A DNA stretch of 64,000 bases, taken from contig NC_045143.1 in the NCBI RefSeq assembly GCF_008831285.2, positions 25,067,662 to 25,131,661 of the forward strand, in the 5' to 3' direction. The stretch's first letter is position 1. Every line of letters starts with the position of its first letter. Source of the stretch: Nymphaea colorata. Lineage: Eukaryota; Streptophyta; Magnoliopsida; Nymphaeales; Nymphaeaceae. The position numbers and the translations under genes were made by a program. Under the pieces are notes generated by a model. That model was given only the letters and a program-made list of their open reading frames with translations, did no database searches and was not told the DNA's origin. Positions 10,846 to 21,333 of this stretch are shown here, piece by piece.

Positions 10846-13800
10846 TACTTGAAATCAGCCCCGGGAAAGGGGCTATGGTTCAAGTATCTTACAATCATTA
10901 GAGCTGCATCCCAGTGAACTTTTCGGAGTTTTTCCATGAATTGGCTCAACTTATTCACAGCAAAGCTAATGTCGGGACGAGTGACAGTCAAATATAACAG
11001 TTTCCCTATCAGAGATCTGTAAGATCTAGAGTCAAACGGCTCTGAGTCATCATCATGTATATGAATGCGAGGATTCATGGGAAGTGTGGCAGGTTTAGCC
11101 CCCAATAGTCCTGTTTCCTGTAGAAGATCAAGAGCATATTTCCTTTGAGACACTACAACTCCTTTATTACTACGAGCCACCTCAATACCAAGAAAATAAC
11201 GAAGTTGTCCAAGGTCTTTCGTAACAAAGTGTTGCTGTAAAAACTCCTTTGTTTGAGCTATCTCTTGATCATTTTCCCCTGTAAGAACAATATCATCCAC
11301 GTAGACAATCAATATCACAAGTCCTGCTGAGCCTCGCTTGATAAACAATGAGTGATCAAGTTGGGATCGGCTAAATCCACACTTAGATAACACTTCAGTA
11401 AGCTTTTGGAACCATGCACGGGGACTCTGTTTGAGTCCATAAATAGCCTTCTTTAACTTGCATACCTTGGAACACTCCCCTTGTCGCTCAAAACCAGGTG
11501 GTTGCTGCATATAAACAATTTCAGAAAGGTCTCCATACAGAAAGGCATTTTTGACATCCAATTGAAAAAGAGGCCACTCTCGTTGGACAGCAAGAGAGAT
11601 AATCAAGCGAATAGTGCCCAACCGGGCCACAGGCGAAAAGGTCTCAAAGAAGTCAACACCATAAGTCTGAGTATAACCTTTTGCGACAAGACGGGCCTTG
11701 AACCTTTCAACTGACCCATCAGAATGATACTTGATGGTGAATACCCATCGTGAGCCAACCACATCACAGCGTGTTGGGGGGTCTACCAAATCCCAAGTCT
11801 CCCGAGAAAGAAGAGCATCCATTTCCTCCTGCATAGCTTGTCGCCAACGTGGATCTAACAGGGCGTGATGGTGCGAGGACGGGATAACATGACTAGATAA
11901 AGCTTGATCAAACTGTACTAAGTGTGTACTCAGATGAGCAGTAGAGACAGAATTAGATATAGGATGTAAGGTACACTGTCGCTTGCCCTTGCGAATAGCA
12001 ATAGGGAGATCTGCTGCAGAATAGTCATCACTTAAACCTGAGTCAGTCTTATCAGTAGAGCTTACCTCTTGAGACGATGCTGGTGGACGGTTGAGAGAGG
12101 GACCTAGACGACGAGTGTAAACCAACGGAGGCTCAAGAAAACGTTCATGTGACCTAGGTTGAGATGATGGAAATGACTCAAGTGACACTGGTGGAATAGG
12201 AAGAGGTATAGGTGCATGCATCTCAGATGAAGAGGGACTTGACGGAGGGAAATAAGGACGAGACTCAAAGAAGGTAACATCCGCACTGATAATGTCTTTC
12301 TTGGTCACGGGATCAAAGCATTTGTATCCCTTTTGATTAGCTGAATAGCCAATAAAGATACATTTGATAGCTTGGGCAGCCAGTTTGCTTTTGTTCGGGC
12401 CTAGGATATGTGCGAAGCAAGTGCATCCAAAAACTTTGGGAGGTAAATGAAATAATGAACGCCCTGGATATAGAATTTGAATTGGAATACGGTCTTGAAT
12501 GGAGGAAGAGGGTAATCTATTAATGAGGTAACACGCAGTAAGGATAGCATCACCCCAAAAATAGGCAGGCATGTGAGAATGTAACATGAGGGTACGAGCT
12601 ACGTTTAGGAGTTGCCGATGTTTGCGTTCGGCTACACCATTCTGTTGGGACGTATGTGGACAAGTATATTGAGGTCGAATTCCATGGTCGGCATAAAACT
12701 GAAGTAGAATGGAAGACTTGAATTCAAGAGCATTATCAGTGCGAATATTTTTGACAATGAATCCAAACTGAGTTTTTATTTCCTTGATAAATTTTTGAAG
12801 AATACATATGACTTCAGATCTTTCCCTTAACAAGAAAACCCAACTGACTCTAGTAAAATCATCAACTAGAACAAGATAATATCGAAAACATGATCGAAAA
12901 GGAACCCGACTAGGACCCCATACATCCACATGAATGAGATCAAAAGGACTCTGACTCGATGGACTCTGACTCGAAGGAAAGCTGCTCCGTGTATGCTTGC
13001 CCAACTGGCAGGCATCACATAAGAAGGACTCTGATGCAGGAATGTCTGGAAACATGCGACGAAGTTTTGGTACGGACGGATGACCCAATCTGAGATGCCA
13101 TTGGAAGGGAGAAGGCTTGGAAGGGACTGAAGATGCAGCAACATCAACTGGGATTGACAAAAAATAAAGGCCCTCACGCTCATGGCCGCCACCAATCATC
13201 TTCCCAGTTGGTAAGTCCTGAAAAGAACAAGAGTCAGATTCAAAAATGACTTTACATTGTAAGTCGATAGCTAGCTGCTTCACAGATATCAAATTAACAG
13301 GAAATTGAGGTGCATATAGCACATGTGTAATAGTGCCTAAATGTGGAAGATAAATATCACCGCTACCCAAAACAGGGGACAACTTGCCATCAGCCAGCTT
13401 AACATACTGTGGTGTAGAAAATCTGACAAATGATGAAAAATTTTGTGGTTGATTACAACAATGTCTAGAAGCGCCCGAGTCTATCATCCATGTCATACCT
13501 GGATCAGCAGTAGGAGCACCAACAGAGAATGCTGAATCTACAACAGCAGCATTGGTAGATGTAGAGGCAGATGTAGAGCCAGACCTCTGAGCAAGAACAC
13601 GATCATATTCATCCTTACTTAGGTTAAGAGAATATGACATAGATATAGAAGGATCAGTAGAAGACTCAACCATAGATATTGTTGCCTTTGAATGAGTTGC
13701 CTGGGATGAAGAAGGACCTCTGCTTGTGGTGATTCTACCTCCACCACGTCCAGAGGAAACATTAGACTTGAGGTGAGGATGTTTGTCCCAACAACGGTCC

Positions 13801-14582
13801 TCTAGATGACCAATTTTGCCACAATAAGAGCACTGAAATCTGCCACGTCCAGCACCACGGCCTGTACCACGCCCCCTAGTGCCTCCAAAAGAACTAGGGC
13901 CCCGTCCTCCTGATATCACAAGTGCAGAGACTGGTATGTCATGCGTAGTCTGAGAAAGAGTGGCTACAAAGCGACTCAGCCTATTATACGTGTCTGCTAA
14001 ATCTGGAAGTTCACTGCCTGTTAGAATTTGAGACTTTGCCACAGAGTATTCTGAAGATAGGCCAGATAAGAACTTTGCCACCATACCAGTCTCAACGTGT
14101 GATGCATAACAATGCTGGCAAGGTGGGCGAAGAGCCTTTAACCGTTCATATGCAGCAGTCAAAGTAGCAAAATATTGAGATAGGTCCTGATCCCCTTGTC
14201 GAATGTTGCATAACTCCTCTTCTAGTTGTAGGATCTTGATTACATTAGTGGCATGCGAGTATGTCTTTCTCAAGAAAGACCACATATCCTTGGCCTTGGT
14301 ATAATATGCAATAGTTGGGGCTATATGAGACTCCACACTATTCATAATCCAAGACATAACAATATAATTATCTTCATCCCACGCAGCATATATTCCTTTT
14401 TTCTCAATAGGTTCATCCTCCTCAAGAATATATTTCTTCCTATGACCAGCCACCGACATTATGAATACCCTAGACCATATTTCATAATTTGAGCCATTAA
14501 GTTTCATCGTGGTTCCATAAGAGAATGAATTCCCAGCCATCTTGTAGTCAGTAGACCCTTCAGATTTACTGTTTTCAGCCAT
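10818..14582 (-). CDS. Copia Gag-protease-integrase-RT polyprotein
   Basis: 1254 codons without a stop from ATG 14582. Order: Gag N-terminal domain (about 20-215), a Gly/Arg-rich linker, CCHC zinc knuckle (CSYCGKIGHLEDRC, about 251-264), protease with DSGAS (about 368), GAG-pre-integrase zinc region (HLRLGHPS), integrase core (DVWGP, RTDNALEF, QQNGVAERKHR), then RT (SRWVFTIKY, QLDVKNAFLYG, YVDDIVLTGE, TRPDISFAV). The order PR-INT-RT defines Ty1/copia. The last ~10 residues are not RT: after RYLNHSP the frame runs into the snap-back and the duplicated gag segment and stops at 10818. Everything up to RT looks functional. The Gag would form the particle, and integrase would insert the cDNA in the nucleus. 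Confidence 0.95.
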   Translation of the reverse strand: MAENSKSEGSTDYKMAGNSFSYGTTMKLNGSNYEIWSRVFIMSVAGHRKKYILEEDEPIEKKGIYAAWDEDNYIVMSWIMNSVESHIAPTIAYYTKAKDMWSFLRKTYSHATNVIKILQLEEELCNIRQGDQDLSQYFATLTAAYERLKALRPPCQHCYASHVETGMVAKFLSGLSSEYSVAKSQILTGSELPDLADTYNRLSRFVATLSQTTHDIPVSALVISGGRGPSSFGGTRGRGTGRGAGRGRFQCSYCGKIGHLEDRCWDKHPHLKSNVSSGRGGGRITTSRGPSSSQATHSKATISMVESSTDPSISMSYSLNLSKDEYDRVLAQRSGSTSASTSTNAAVVDSAFSVGAPTADPGMTWMIDSGASRHCCNQPQNFSSFVRFSTPQYVKLADGKLSPVLGSGDIYLPHLGTITHVLYAPQFPVNLISVKQLAIDLQCKVIFESDSCSFQDLPTGKMIGGGHEREGLYFLSIPVDVAASSVPSKPSPFQWHLRLGHPSVPKLRRMFPDIPASESFLCDACQLGKHTRSSFPSSQSPSSQSPFDLIHVDVWGPSRVPFRSCFRYYLVLVDDFTRVSWVFLLRERSEVICILQKFIKEIKTQFGFIVKNIRTDNALEFKSSILLQFYADHGIRPQYTCPHTSQQNGVAERKHRQLLNVARTLMLHSHMPAYFWGDAILTACYLINRLPSSSIQDRIPIQILYPGRSLFHLPPKVFGCTCFAHILGPNKSKLAAQAIKCIFIGYSANQKGYKCFDPVTKKDIISADVTFFESRPYFPPSSPSSSEMHAPIPLPIPPVSLESFPSSQPRSHERFLEPPLVYTRRLGPSLNRPPASSQEVSSTDKTDSGLSDDYSAADLPIAIRKGKRQCTLHPISNSVSTAHLSTHLVQFDQALSSHVIPSSHHHALLDPRWRQAMQEEMDALLSRETWDLVDPPTRCDVVGSRWVFTIKYHSDGSVERFKARLVAKGYTQTYGVDFFETFSPVARLGTIRLIISLAVQREWPLFQLDVKNAFLYGDLSEIVYMQQPPGFERQGECSKVCKLKKAIYGLKQSPRAWFQKLTEVLSKCGFSRSQLDHSLFIKRGSAGLVILIVYVDDIVLTGENDQEIAQTKEFLQQHFVTKDLGQLRYFLGIEVARSNKGVVVSQRKYALDLLQETGLLGAKPATLPMNPRIHIHDDDSEPFDSRSYRSLIGKLLYLTVTRPDISFAVNKLSQFMEKLRKVHWDAALMIVRYLNHSPFPGADFKYLIVAKLVI
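10842..10890. repeat. Snap-back inverted repeat at the duplication junction
   Basis: AAGATACTTGAA plus AGCCCC occurs at 10842-10862, and the complementary arm at 10869-10890, separated by GGGAAA. The second arm is normal RT sequence (the RYLNHSP region). The first is an inverted copy of it and also contains the GGGAAA that should follow in RT. This is what a polymerase folding back on its own nascent strand would leave. Confidence 0.8.
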
Positions 14583-15263
14583 AGTAAATAAAGAAGACCA
14601 GATTGACGCAAACGTTTAAAGAATGAGGGCTAGGAAATTACTGTCACTTCAGATCTGATTTAGCCGATGACAAAAACAAGAATGAACTCCCAACGACTGA
14701 AGACTGCTGCCACTTATAACAGCAGCTAGTTCTCATAAAACTTCCTGTCCACGTGTCAAAGAAATCCACGAAATCAAACAAAAACTTGTACTAAGGATCA
14801 GCAACAGTCCTCACGCAGCCTTTCTTTACTGAATTTGTATCCACGATCTATAGAAAAAATCTGATCATATTCAAAAACCTGAATTTATAAGCAGCACATA
14901 GACTCCACAAAGCATCCACAACACCTCACGCAGCTTGACTTTACCGAAACTGTATTTACGATCATCACAAACCACAGCGTCACACGTCACGCTGCATCCA
15001 CAATAGTCTCTTCATATGACCAATATGAGGATCTGATCACGCCTTCCACATAGGCGTGATCAGGTCCTCCTTCTCACGGCACGCCCAACCCCTATTCCCT
15101 CACTGTCTCCTTATTGGGTGATAAGAGGGAATAAGGAGTAGCGGTGACAAGGGAGAGAACGAGAGAAAAAAAAAAAAAGGAACGAACTCACTTGGCTGTT
15201 CGTCGGAGAAGATGGTGATCGCCGGAGAAGGTCACCGGAAAGTGCACTCTGCCGTCGACGCCC

Positions 15264-15280
15264 ACACCCGCTCTGATACC
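15264..15280 (-). other. Primer-binding site (tRNA-iMet type)
   Basis: On the minus strand, TGGTATCAGAGC follows the 5' LTR after one base. This is the usual plant copia site complementary to the 3' end of initiator tRNA-Met. Confidence 0.85.
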
Positions 15281-15281
15281 A

Positions 15282-15463
15282 TGTTACGAGAGAGAGAGAG
15301 AGGCAGCAAAAAGTTGTCTAGCATTACGTGACCCTAATCTCTATTAAGAGATTAGGGTTAGGGAAAATTACAAGAGAAGTCCACTAAAAGTAACAAAACA
15401 TTTAAAGAGACCTTCCCTAACTTCCTAATATTTCAGAAAACCCCTTTTTTTGTATCTTTAACA
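15282..15463 (-). repeat. 5' LTR of the copia element at 9764-15463
   Basis: 182 bp, the same as 9764-9947 except for a 2 bp deletion at the centre of the palindrome. The GAAAC target duplication follows at 15464-15468. Confidence 0.95.
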
Positions 15464-15676
15464 GAAACCTTAGTCTTAACAGCAAGTTTCTACATGAGCT
15501 AAAATCATGTCCAAGAATATCACAATGTTACCTTTCCTGCACAATAGACCTTAGACCTGGCAATTTGAATTTGTGATGCAATTGCAAAGAAACCCGGGTG
15601 CCAGTTGACGTTTTCAAGCTTACAACCAAGCTCAGCTTCCACATCTGCAAGTAGAGTCTCAGAACCTGGTTTAAGC

Positions 15677-18602
15677 CTTGAAAGCAAAAGCAGTTACTTA
15701 AAATATGCACAATTCAAAACTAACGGGGAAAAAGACCATGATAAGAATTTTACATAACGCTGATATAAAAAACAAGAAGCACAATGAAGAAAGGTTTCTG
15801 TTTTTGACAATTTATCAAAGAGGTGGTGATAGGTGAATCATGTGGGATCAATATGCCTCTTATGTCAACTGAGGCCAAACAACTATTGGCATGTGGTTAA
15901 CCATAAAATATTAGGACGGCTGTACTTTGTAAGTAAAGAAAGGAGTGAGGAAAAGCCAAACTCTCAGAAAAGTGTCTTTTTGTGAGATAGCAAAAGCAGC
16001 TTTTACACCACAGTGGACATTCGCTATGTCTTAAGAGATAAACATTATGAGAAGCTACATTAAGTGTGCCATTGTGAAGTAATTACTTATTATAAGATGC
16101 GCAATTAATAAAAAAGTGATTTTTCCAACTTCAGGTCCAACTTTACTCCTCACTGGTTGATACTATTATGAGACTCCTCCTCCAGTTGTATATGACTCTG
16201 GAACTCAGTTGTTAAGGCGTCGCATAGGCGACACTTAGTCATGGACTAGGCATGAGTCCACAGCTGACAGCCCTCGCCGGGTTTGGTGTTGGCGCCTAGG
16301 CCCACCAAGGCTGGACTAGGCGCCAGTACGCCTAGTCCATGGAAGGTGACTTTTCTCCTTCAAAGTTCTGTTCAAAGTGTTTGCTGTGTTTTTTCAAAGT
16401 GTTTTCTATGTGTATTATGTATTTCAAAGTGTTTTTCTGTGTGTTCTACTAATATTTATCTATGAGTTTCATATTTGTTTGTGTATATATTATAACTTGT
16501 TACATCAGTGAAACCTTTTATGATACTGGTTGTTTCTTCTTCTAACTCCCCATACAGTGAATGCAATCCTATCAAATTTGGTAACTGATTTCTTCTTCTA
16601 TCTCTCCACACGTTGAATGCAATCCTCTCTCTATTGTTAATTGTTATGAAGAACTAATCTCCATACACAGAAAATTGTTGAAAGACTGGCATTTGACCAG
16701 ACAACTATCGCCTGGCATTTCACTATTTATCATTGCAGGATTTCGCCTTGAGATATAATTGTTACTAAAATGTCTAACAGTGAGATTGTGAAGTTTATGT
16801 ACTATATATTCAGCCTTAGTGTTAGACCTGGCCGCATATACTTGTTCTTGTACAAAAGACCCCTCATATATAGGAACACCCTATGTGCAAAAAAGGACTT
16901 GAGAATACCTACATTGAAGATTTTGAGAAATCTTCAGGGATCCATATACTCATGTCTCATATACTAAATACTAATAAGCATCTCATTTCATAAGAAGTCG
17001 ACTACGGGAGGTGTTGAGATCCGCCATCCTGGCATTCAGGTCAGTTTTGTGGCAGGTCCTTATAGTTGGTATGAAATCAGGTCCAATACTCAAACTTAGG
17101 TACAAACATGCAACAATATGTATTCCCTAAATTAGGGTGGTTGCAACACCCTATCTGCAGAAAGGACTTGATATAGTCCCCTTATTGAAAATTTTGAACA
17201 TTTTTTGATGTTCTATGTCTCCATGTTCCACACTACTGGGCATCTTGATGCTTAGCCTTTTTAAGTGTGAATCAGAGTCAATTACAGTGCGTATCTGGAT
17301 CGCCCATACCAAGCACTCAAATCAATTCCAGGCTGGCTCGTCACATTCACAGTGTCAATACTCAAAATAACATCCTCATCCATGAGAATACTTTCTCATA
17401 GTCCTACATCTAAGGTTTTGATAATAGCCAATGGACCTATATAGGTAAGCCCTACTTTGTTCTGTCTCAATTTGCATTCCTTGCCAGTGTTGTGCACCAT
17501 AAGGCAGGTTGAGACCCACAGAGTTGATGTGTTACCTGGTCAGCCTTGGACCTGGTCATTACCATTCACACACCTACGTCATGGGGCCTCCACTCTCCAG
17601 GCCCCACACAAGTTGCATCCAGATATCTAATTATGTCAACATGTTCTTTCCGGGGAGATACTCCTTGAATAGATTCCCCTACTTCTGAAGCATCTTTTTG
17701 TATATGTCATTAGTCACTTCAATGCTTCAACGAGAGTCAGAGGCATGCATGCATTTGCAAACTTTGTAGTCAAAATTTCAAATGCTCCATATATGCTTTT
17801 GAAACTTTTCTGCGTTACCTTAATACTCATTGCAAAATGTTTGTTGGCTTGCAAACCGCCAGAACCTGACAAGCTTATTATTAGCTTCATAAAATAGATA
17901 TAAGAATTTGAATTTAGTTTATGCCATCCAAAGACAGATTGACCTAAGATCTAAATGATCTAGAGTTGATATAAATTTAGCACACCACCAAAACGTTGTC
18001 GGAACAGGTGGACAAAGAACCAACATGTTTAAGAATGGAGGTACTTTGTGGAGGTCAAGACACTATAAGTTACAGTTATATTGCCATTTTCTAGAGAAGA
18101 AAATTATTTTTTTTGTCGCCAAAAGGTGTCAGAAACGAATTTATACGCGCTGGCGATTGCCAACAAGTTAAGTTCATCCACGAGCCACAAAGCTGAAACT
18201 TCGGCTCTACAATAAGCAGTTCTCGACCCAATTATCGTAGACATGTCTAGCAGTTTTTTTTCCACTGTAGCACTAGCAGGGTCATATTAGAATTTCATAA
18301 TCGAAATGGTACTTCCGGGGGCAATCGAAAAGAGTCAATTTCGCAACACGAGAAGGACCAAACTACCAATTCTCCTTAAGATTTCCAGATCACACAAATC
18401 GCATGTCATTTCTTTAATAAAAAATTGTATTAGAAATTACAATAAGAAAACGAAATAGGGAGGAAATTCAATAAATTCAAAAATTATTTCCACATTTTTG
18501 TTTGGAATCGTACCCTCGCAATAAAGTGAAGCCAACAACAGACTTCGGAATCGACAAGGAAATGCATGCAGTTTACTGCCAGAAACAGGGAAGAAAGAAA
18601 AC
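15677..18602. other. Large intron of the RNA methyltransferase gene
   Basis: Lies between the exon ending at 18603 and the exon starting at 15676. It contains a short palindromic GGCGCCTAGGC-type segment (16210-16340) and two diverged copies of a stretch starting AACACCCTAT (about 16880-16985 and 17148-17240). I found no coding sequence and no definable transposon. Confidence 0.5.
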
Positions 18603-18805
18603 CTTATATATCGAAAAAGGTTATCAATCGCATCATAAACAGAAGGACTGAGGCCGTTCAGTGCCAGGAAATCGAGGAAAGCCTTTGGCAAAGGGATCTT
18701 CGGAGAGGGTTCCTTTTGTGGAGAGGAGTGTTTGCTATGATACCTGGCAAGCAAGTCAGGAGGGAAGGCTGTCAAGGAGGGATGGAAGCTAGGAAAGCAA
18801 GTCAC

Positions 18806-19326
18806 CTATGTGACCTATAAGCAAGTAACAGGAAAGCAAGGCAAGCTCTGACCTAGGAAAGCAAGCATTGGATATGCTGACTGTAACCTAACTACTGTAT
18901 TGACCTCTTCCTATGTCACTTGAAAAAGCAGCTTAGCTGAGCATTGGACCGCTCCGAGAGACCTTGATTTTCCATTCCTAGATGTCGCCCCAATTCCCAA
19001 CAGAACACCCGAAATCTATCCAAAACTCACGAAACCAATGTGAATTTAACCCACATAAGCCAGAAATTTGCCGTGATACAGCTGAATCTCCTAATCTTCT
19101 CTACATCCAGGAGAAATTGCAAAGTGATCGCGTTTATGCAGGTGCCCTGCCCACTCAGAGAATCCGACAAACCCAACGCCGTTCCCCCATTCCTAACATG
19201 CTGCTCAGCAATCTGAGTCGCCCCAGATTGAAGACGCAGCTCTGATTGAATTGGAGTTCCAAAATGCAGACTGATTCCTCCAAGCACAGCAGAAGTAACA
19301 AAGATGTAGCACCGTTACTAAAAACC
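18806..19326. other. Probable first intron of the RNA methyltransferase gene
   Basis: Between the likely donor near 19326 (GCAG|GTTTTTAG on the minus strand) and an in-phase acceptor CACATAG at 18806-18812. The neighbouring bases repeat GGAAAGCAAG several times (18790-18865). Another exon inside it cannot be excluded. Confidence 0.4.
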
Positions 19327-19364
19327 TGCGAGTTTGAAATCCCAAGTCCGCCAAAAGACCGTAA

Positions 19365-19820
19365 CGCTTTGTTTGGTTGGAGGGAAAGGAGGGGATGGAA
19401 AGGGAGGGAATGGGAAGGGAAGGGAAGGGAAGGGAAGAGAAAGGGAAGGGAAATGAATAGAATGAAAAGGAATGGAAAGAGTTGATTAAAAAAGTTTGTT
19501 TGGATAAAAAGGGAAGGGAAAGGAATGGAATGGAAAAAAAGACTAAATAACACATGGATTTAGAAAGGAGGGAAAGAAAAGGAGGGGTAGTGTGAAAATA
19601 AAAAACTCTACCACTTACATTTCTTTCCTTTCCTTCCCAATCCGTCTGATTTGGGAGGGAAAAAATTTACACTAAACAATTCCTCCCTTTCCTTTCCTTT
19701 CCTTTCCCTTGCAGTCAAACACCTTTTGCTCATTTCCCTCTCTTTTCCTCCTTTCTAATTAGCCAACCAAACAAAGGAGGATTGCTCAATCCCTCCCTTT
19801 CCCTCCTACCAAACAGGCCC
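19365..19820. mobile_element. MITE, Tourist/Harbinger-like
   Basis: 456 bp with terminal inverted repeats: the left end CGCTTTGTTTGGTTGGAGGG mirrors the right end, whose reverse complement reads GGGCCTGTTTGGTAGGAGGG. A TAA trinucleotide flanks each end (19362-19364 and 19821-19823), the duplication typical of PIF/Harbinger. The left half is purine-rich (AGGGAAGGG) and the right half pyrimidine-rich, so the element can fold into a long hairpin. It has no coding capacity. It interrupts the probable first exon of the methyltransferase gene. Confidence 0.85.
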
Positions 19821-19876
19821 TAAAAGCCGCCCCCGAAGACCTTTAGTAGAGCTTGCTCGGGCCGCAAAGGACCGCA

Positions 19877-20410
19877 TTCGTGATATCAAGGATAATCGTG
19901 TAAACATGAATAAAGTATCCCCGACATTTTATCGGAACTTTAGTTTTTTCATGTTTTCCTCCTTCGTATTTTATTTTTTTCTTTCTCTTGTTGAGGAAAA
20001 AACAATCCTTTCTGATTAGCAGGTAGAGTTGAAGCAAAGACCTGTTGGGGGCTAGGGTCACCCACCTAATTCAATGATCCAAGTCACAAAAAAAAGTTTG
20101 GTCTCAACAGTTTACAAAGAAAACATTGTCCTTCTTACCATTATTTAATTTTTTATTATTTATTTAAATCTAACAATCTTCCAACTACTTTTAATTTCGA
20201 GCCCAATCCAAACTATCGATGAAGAAAGAGGGATCTACAGGAGGGTGAAGCTCCTTTCTATAAGGGGGCACTCATGTTCTTGTTAAAAGTATAAGATTAT
20301 AAGATAGTGATTTTATCCGCATATGTTTGTTTGGTAAAAATAATAATCTTCTCCCTTGATCATAATTCAAAATGAAAAGTATTCAATTAAAACATGAAAA
20401 CGTAACTGAA
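19877..20410. other. Upstream region of the RNA methyltransferase gene
   Basis: Would hold the promoter of the minus-strand gene. AT-rich, with no recognisable motif that I would commit to, and no coding sequence. Confidence 0.35.
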
Positions 20411-20546
20411 TTGGTCTTAGTTACTCTAGCTACTTTGAAATTCGATGGTGTTTTGCGTAGTAGTCCAAGAGATTGGTTCACGTTTGGACATGCTTTGTTT
20501 GCTTTGCTTTTCTTTCTCGGCCACATTTGGCATGGTGCTAGAATCT
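20411..20546 (+). pseudogene. psbB: Plastid-derived psbB (CP47) fragment in nuclear DNA
   Basis: About 45 codons read [20 protein letters not shown] then [18 protein letters not shown], which is the last lumenal loop and final transmembrane helix of CP47, the photosystem II core antenna protein encoded by chloroplast psbB. Similarity stops abruptly after GARIL on the right and fades left of 20411. The surrounding DNA is not plastid-like. There are several substitutions (for example G to D after SSPR), so the transfer is not recent. It is a NUPT with no expected function. Confidence 0.85.
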
Positions 20547-21333
20547 TGTGGGCAATTGGGTACACCAGCCCAAATAAATTGCTTTATTTATGTATGAATA
20601 CCTCTTTAACTTTTATTATTTATATATGGGTGCCCCTTAAAGTTTAAGGTTGAAACTATTATTAATCTAGAGCCTCCTTGCATACCAATGGAGCACACCT
20701 AACTCTTACTTGTAGGAAGAGATGTTTCCTGCCCATTGCACTAACCCCCTCGGAGATACCTTCATCTTGGAGTCCAGGAGTTACCGTTAAAGGGTTTAAT
20801 AGCTGATTCCACAAGGCTCAGACCAGGGTTTCTCTTCAAACCCTGTGAAGAAAAATGTGACACACAGCTAGGTGACTGCAAATTATGCACCAAAGCAAAC
20901 ATGTGGTCTTCAACATGACTCAAAATGTATCATCCACATTTCCACATGCAGTTGTGGGAAGTGATATATGCTGCGTTTGATGCAAGAAGTGGTTCCAGTG
21001 GCCTTTGAATAATGACACAGCTCCAAGATAAGAGAAGGAACTCAATGGTTTTCTTTGTAAAGAAAAAAAAATGTACAAATAACAACTTTCATATTGGGGA
21101 TCAATGTACACTTTGGTTACACAACATGGTCAGTCGAAGCAACCTCCTATAGCCTCTCATTCTCATGTTACGAGGATCCTTCCCTTAAAGTTCCAAGTTA
21201 CTACAATCTGCAGAAATCTTGTGAGTGAACATCATACAGGAAACATCTTAATTGCATTGGCCACTTTTGTTCTATGCTCCCTTTCAACATACAAGAGATG
21301 ATAATAACAGTCTAACTGGAAGACACAAAGAAA
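20547..21333. other. Intergenic, downstream of the ACR4-like gene
   Basis: Probably contains the 3' UTR of the minus-strand ACR4-like gene next to 21333. No other feature recognised. Confidence 0.4.

Larger units (their letters stand above)
9764..15463 (-). mobile_element. Ty1/copia LTR retrotransposon, complete, with an internal self-duplication
   Basis: A 5.7 kb minus-strand element inserted in an intron of the RNA methyltransferase gene. It has near-identical LTRs of 184 and 182 bp, a 5 bp GAAAC target duplication, a primer-binding site complementary to initiator tRNA-Met and a polypurine tract next to the 3' LTR. One long frame encodes Gag, protease, integrase and RT; RNase H lies in a separate frame because about 390 bp of the element's own gag-protease region is inserted between RT and RNase H. 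The only LTR difference I see is a 2 bp deletion at a palindrome centre, so integration was recent. The pol break probably makes this copy non-autonomous, though it was mobilised. Confidence 0.95.
5685..19876 (-). pseudogene. NOL1/NOP2/Sun-family RNA m5C methyltransferase gene, interrupted and apparently incomplete
   Basis: Minus-strand exons join in phase. 18805-18603 ends LFRYIR; 15676-15532 encodes LKPGSETLLADVEAELGC and IQIARSKVYCAGK; 7732-7642 encodes IYGIDAASGAAV then GDHILDLCAAPG, the SAM-binding motif I of the family; 5939-5872 encodes LLTNGFRLLKVGGSLVYNTC, which supplies the TC of the catalytic TCS; 5746-5685 supplies the S and LIVAQNEDVVEQFL. Such enzymes methylate C5 of cytosine in rRNA or tRNA. 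A probable exon 1 starts at ATG 19876 with a basic, Ser/Ala/Arg-rich leader resembling an organelle presequence, is interrupted by the MITE at 19365-19820 and resumes at 19364 to about 19327. The exons between motif I and 5939 (with the motif IV region) and the C-terminal exon were not found. A copia element sits in the intron after 15532. Probably non-functional. Confidence 0.75.
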
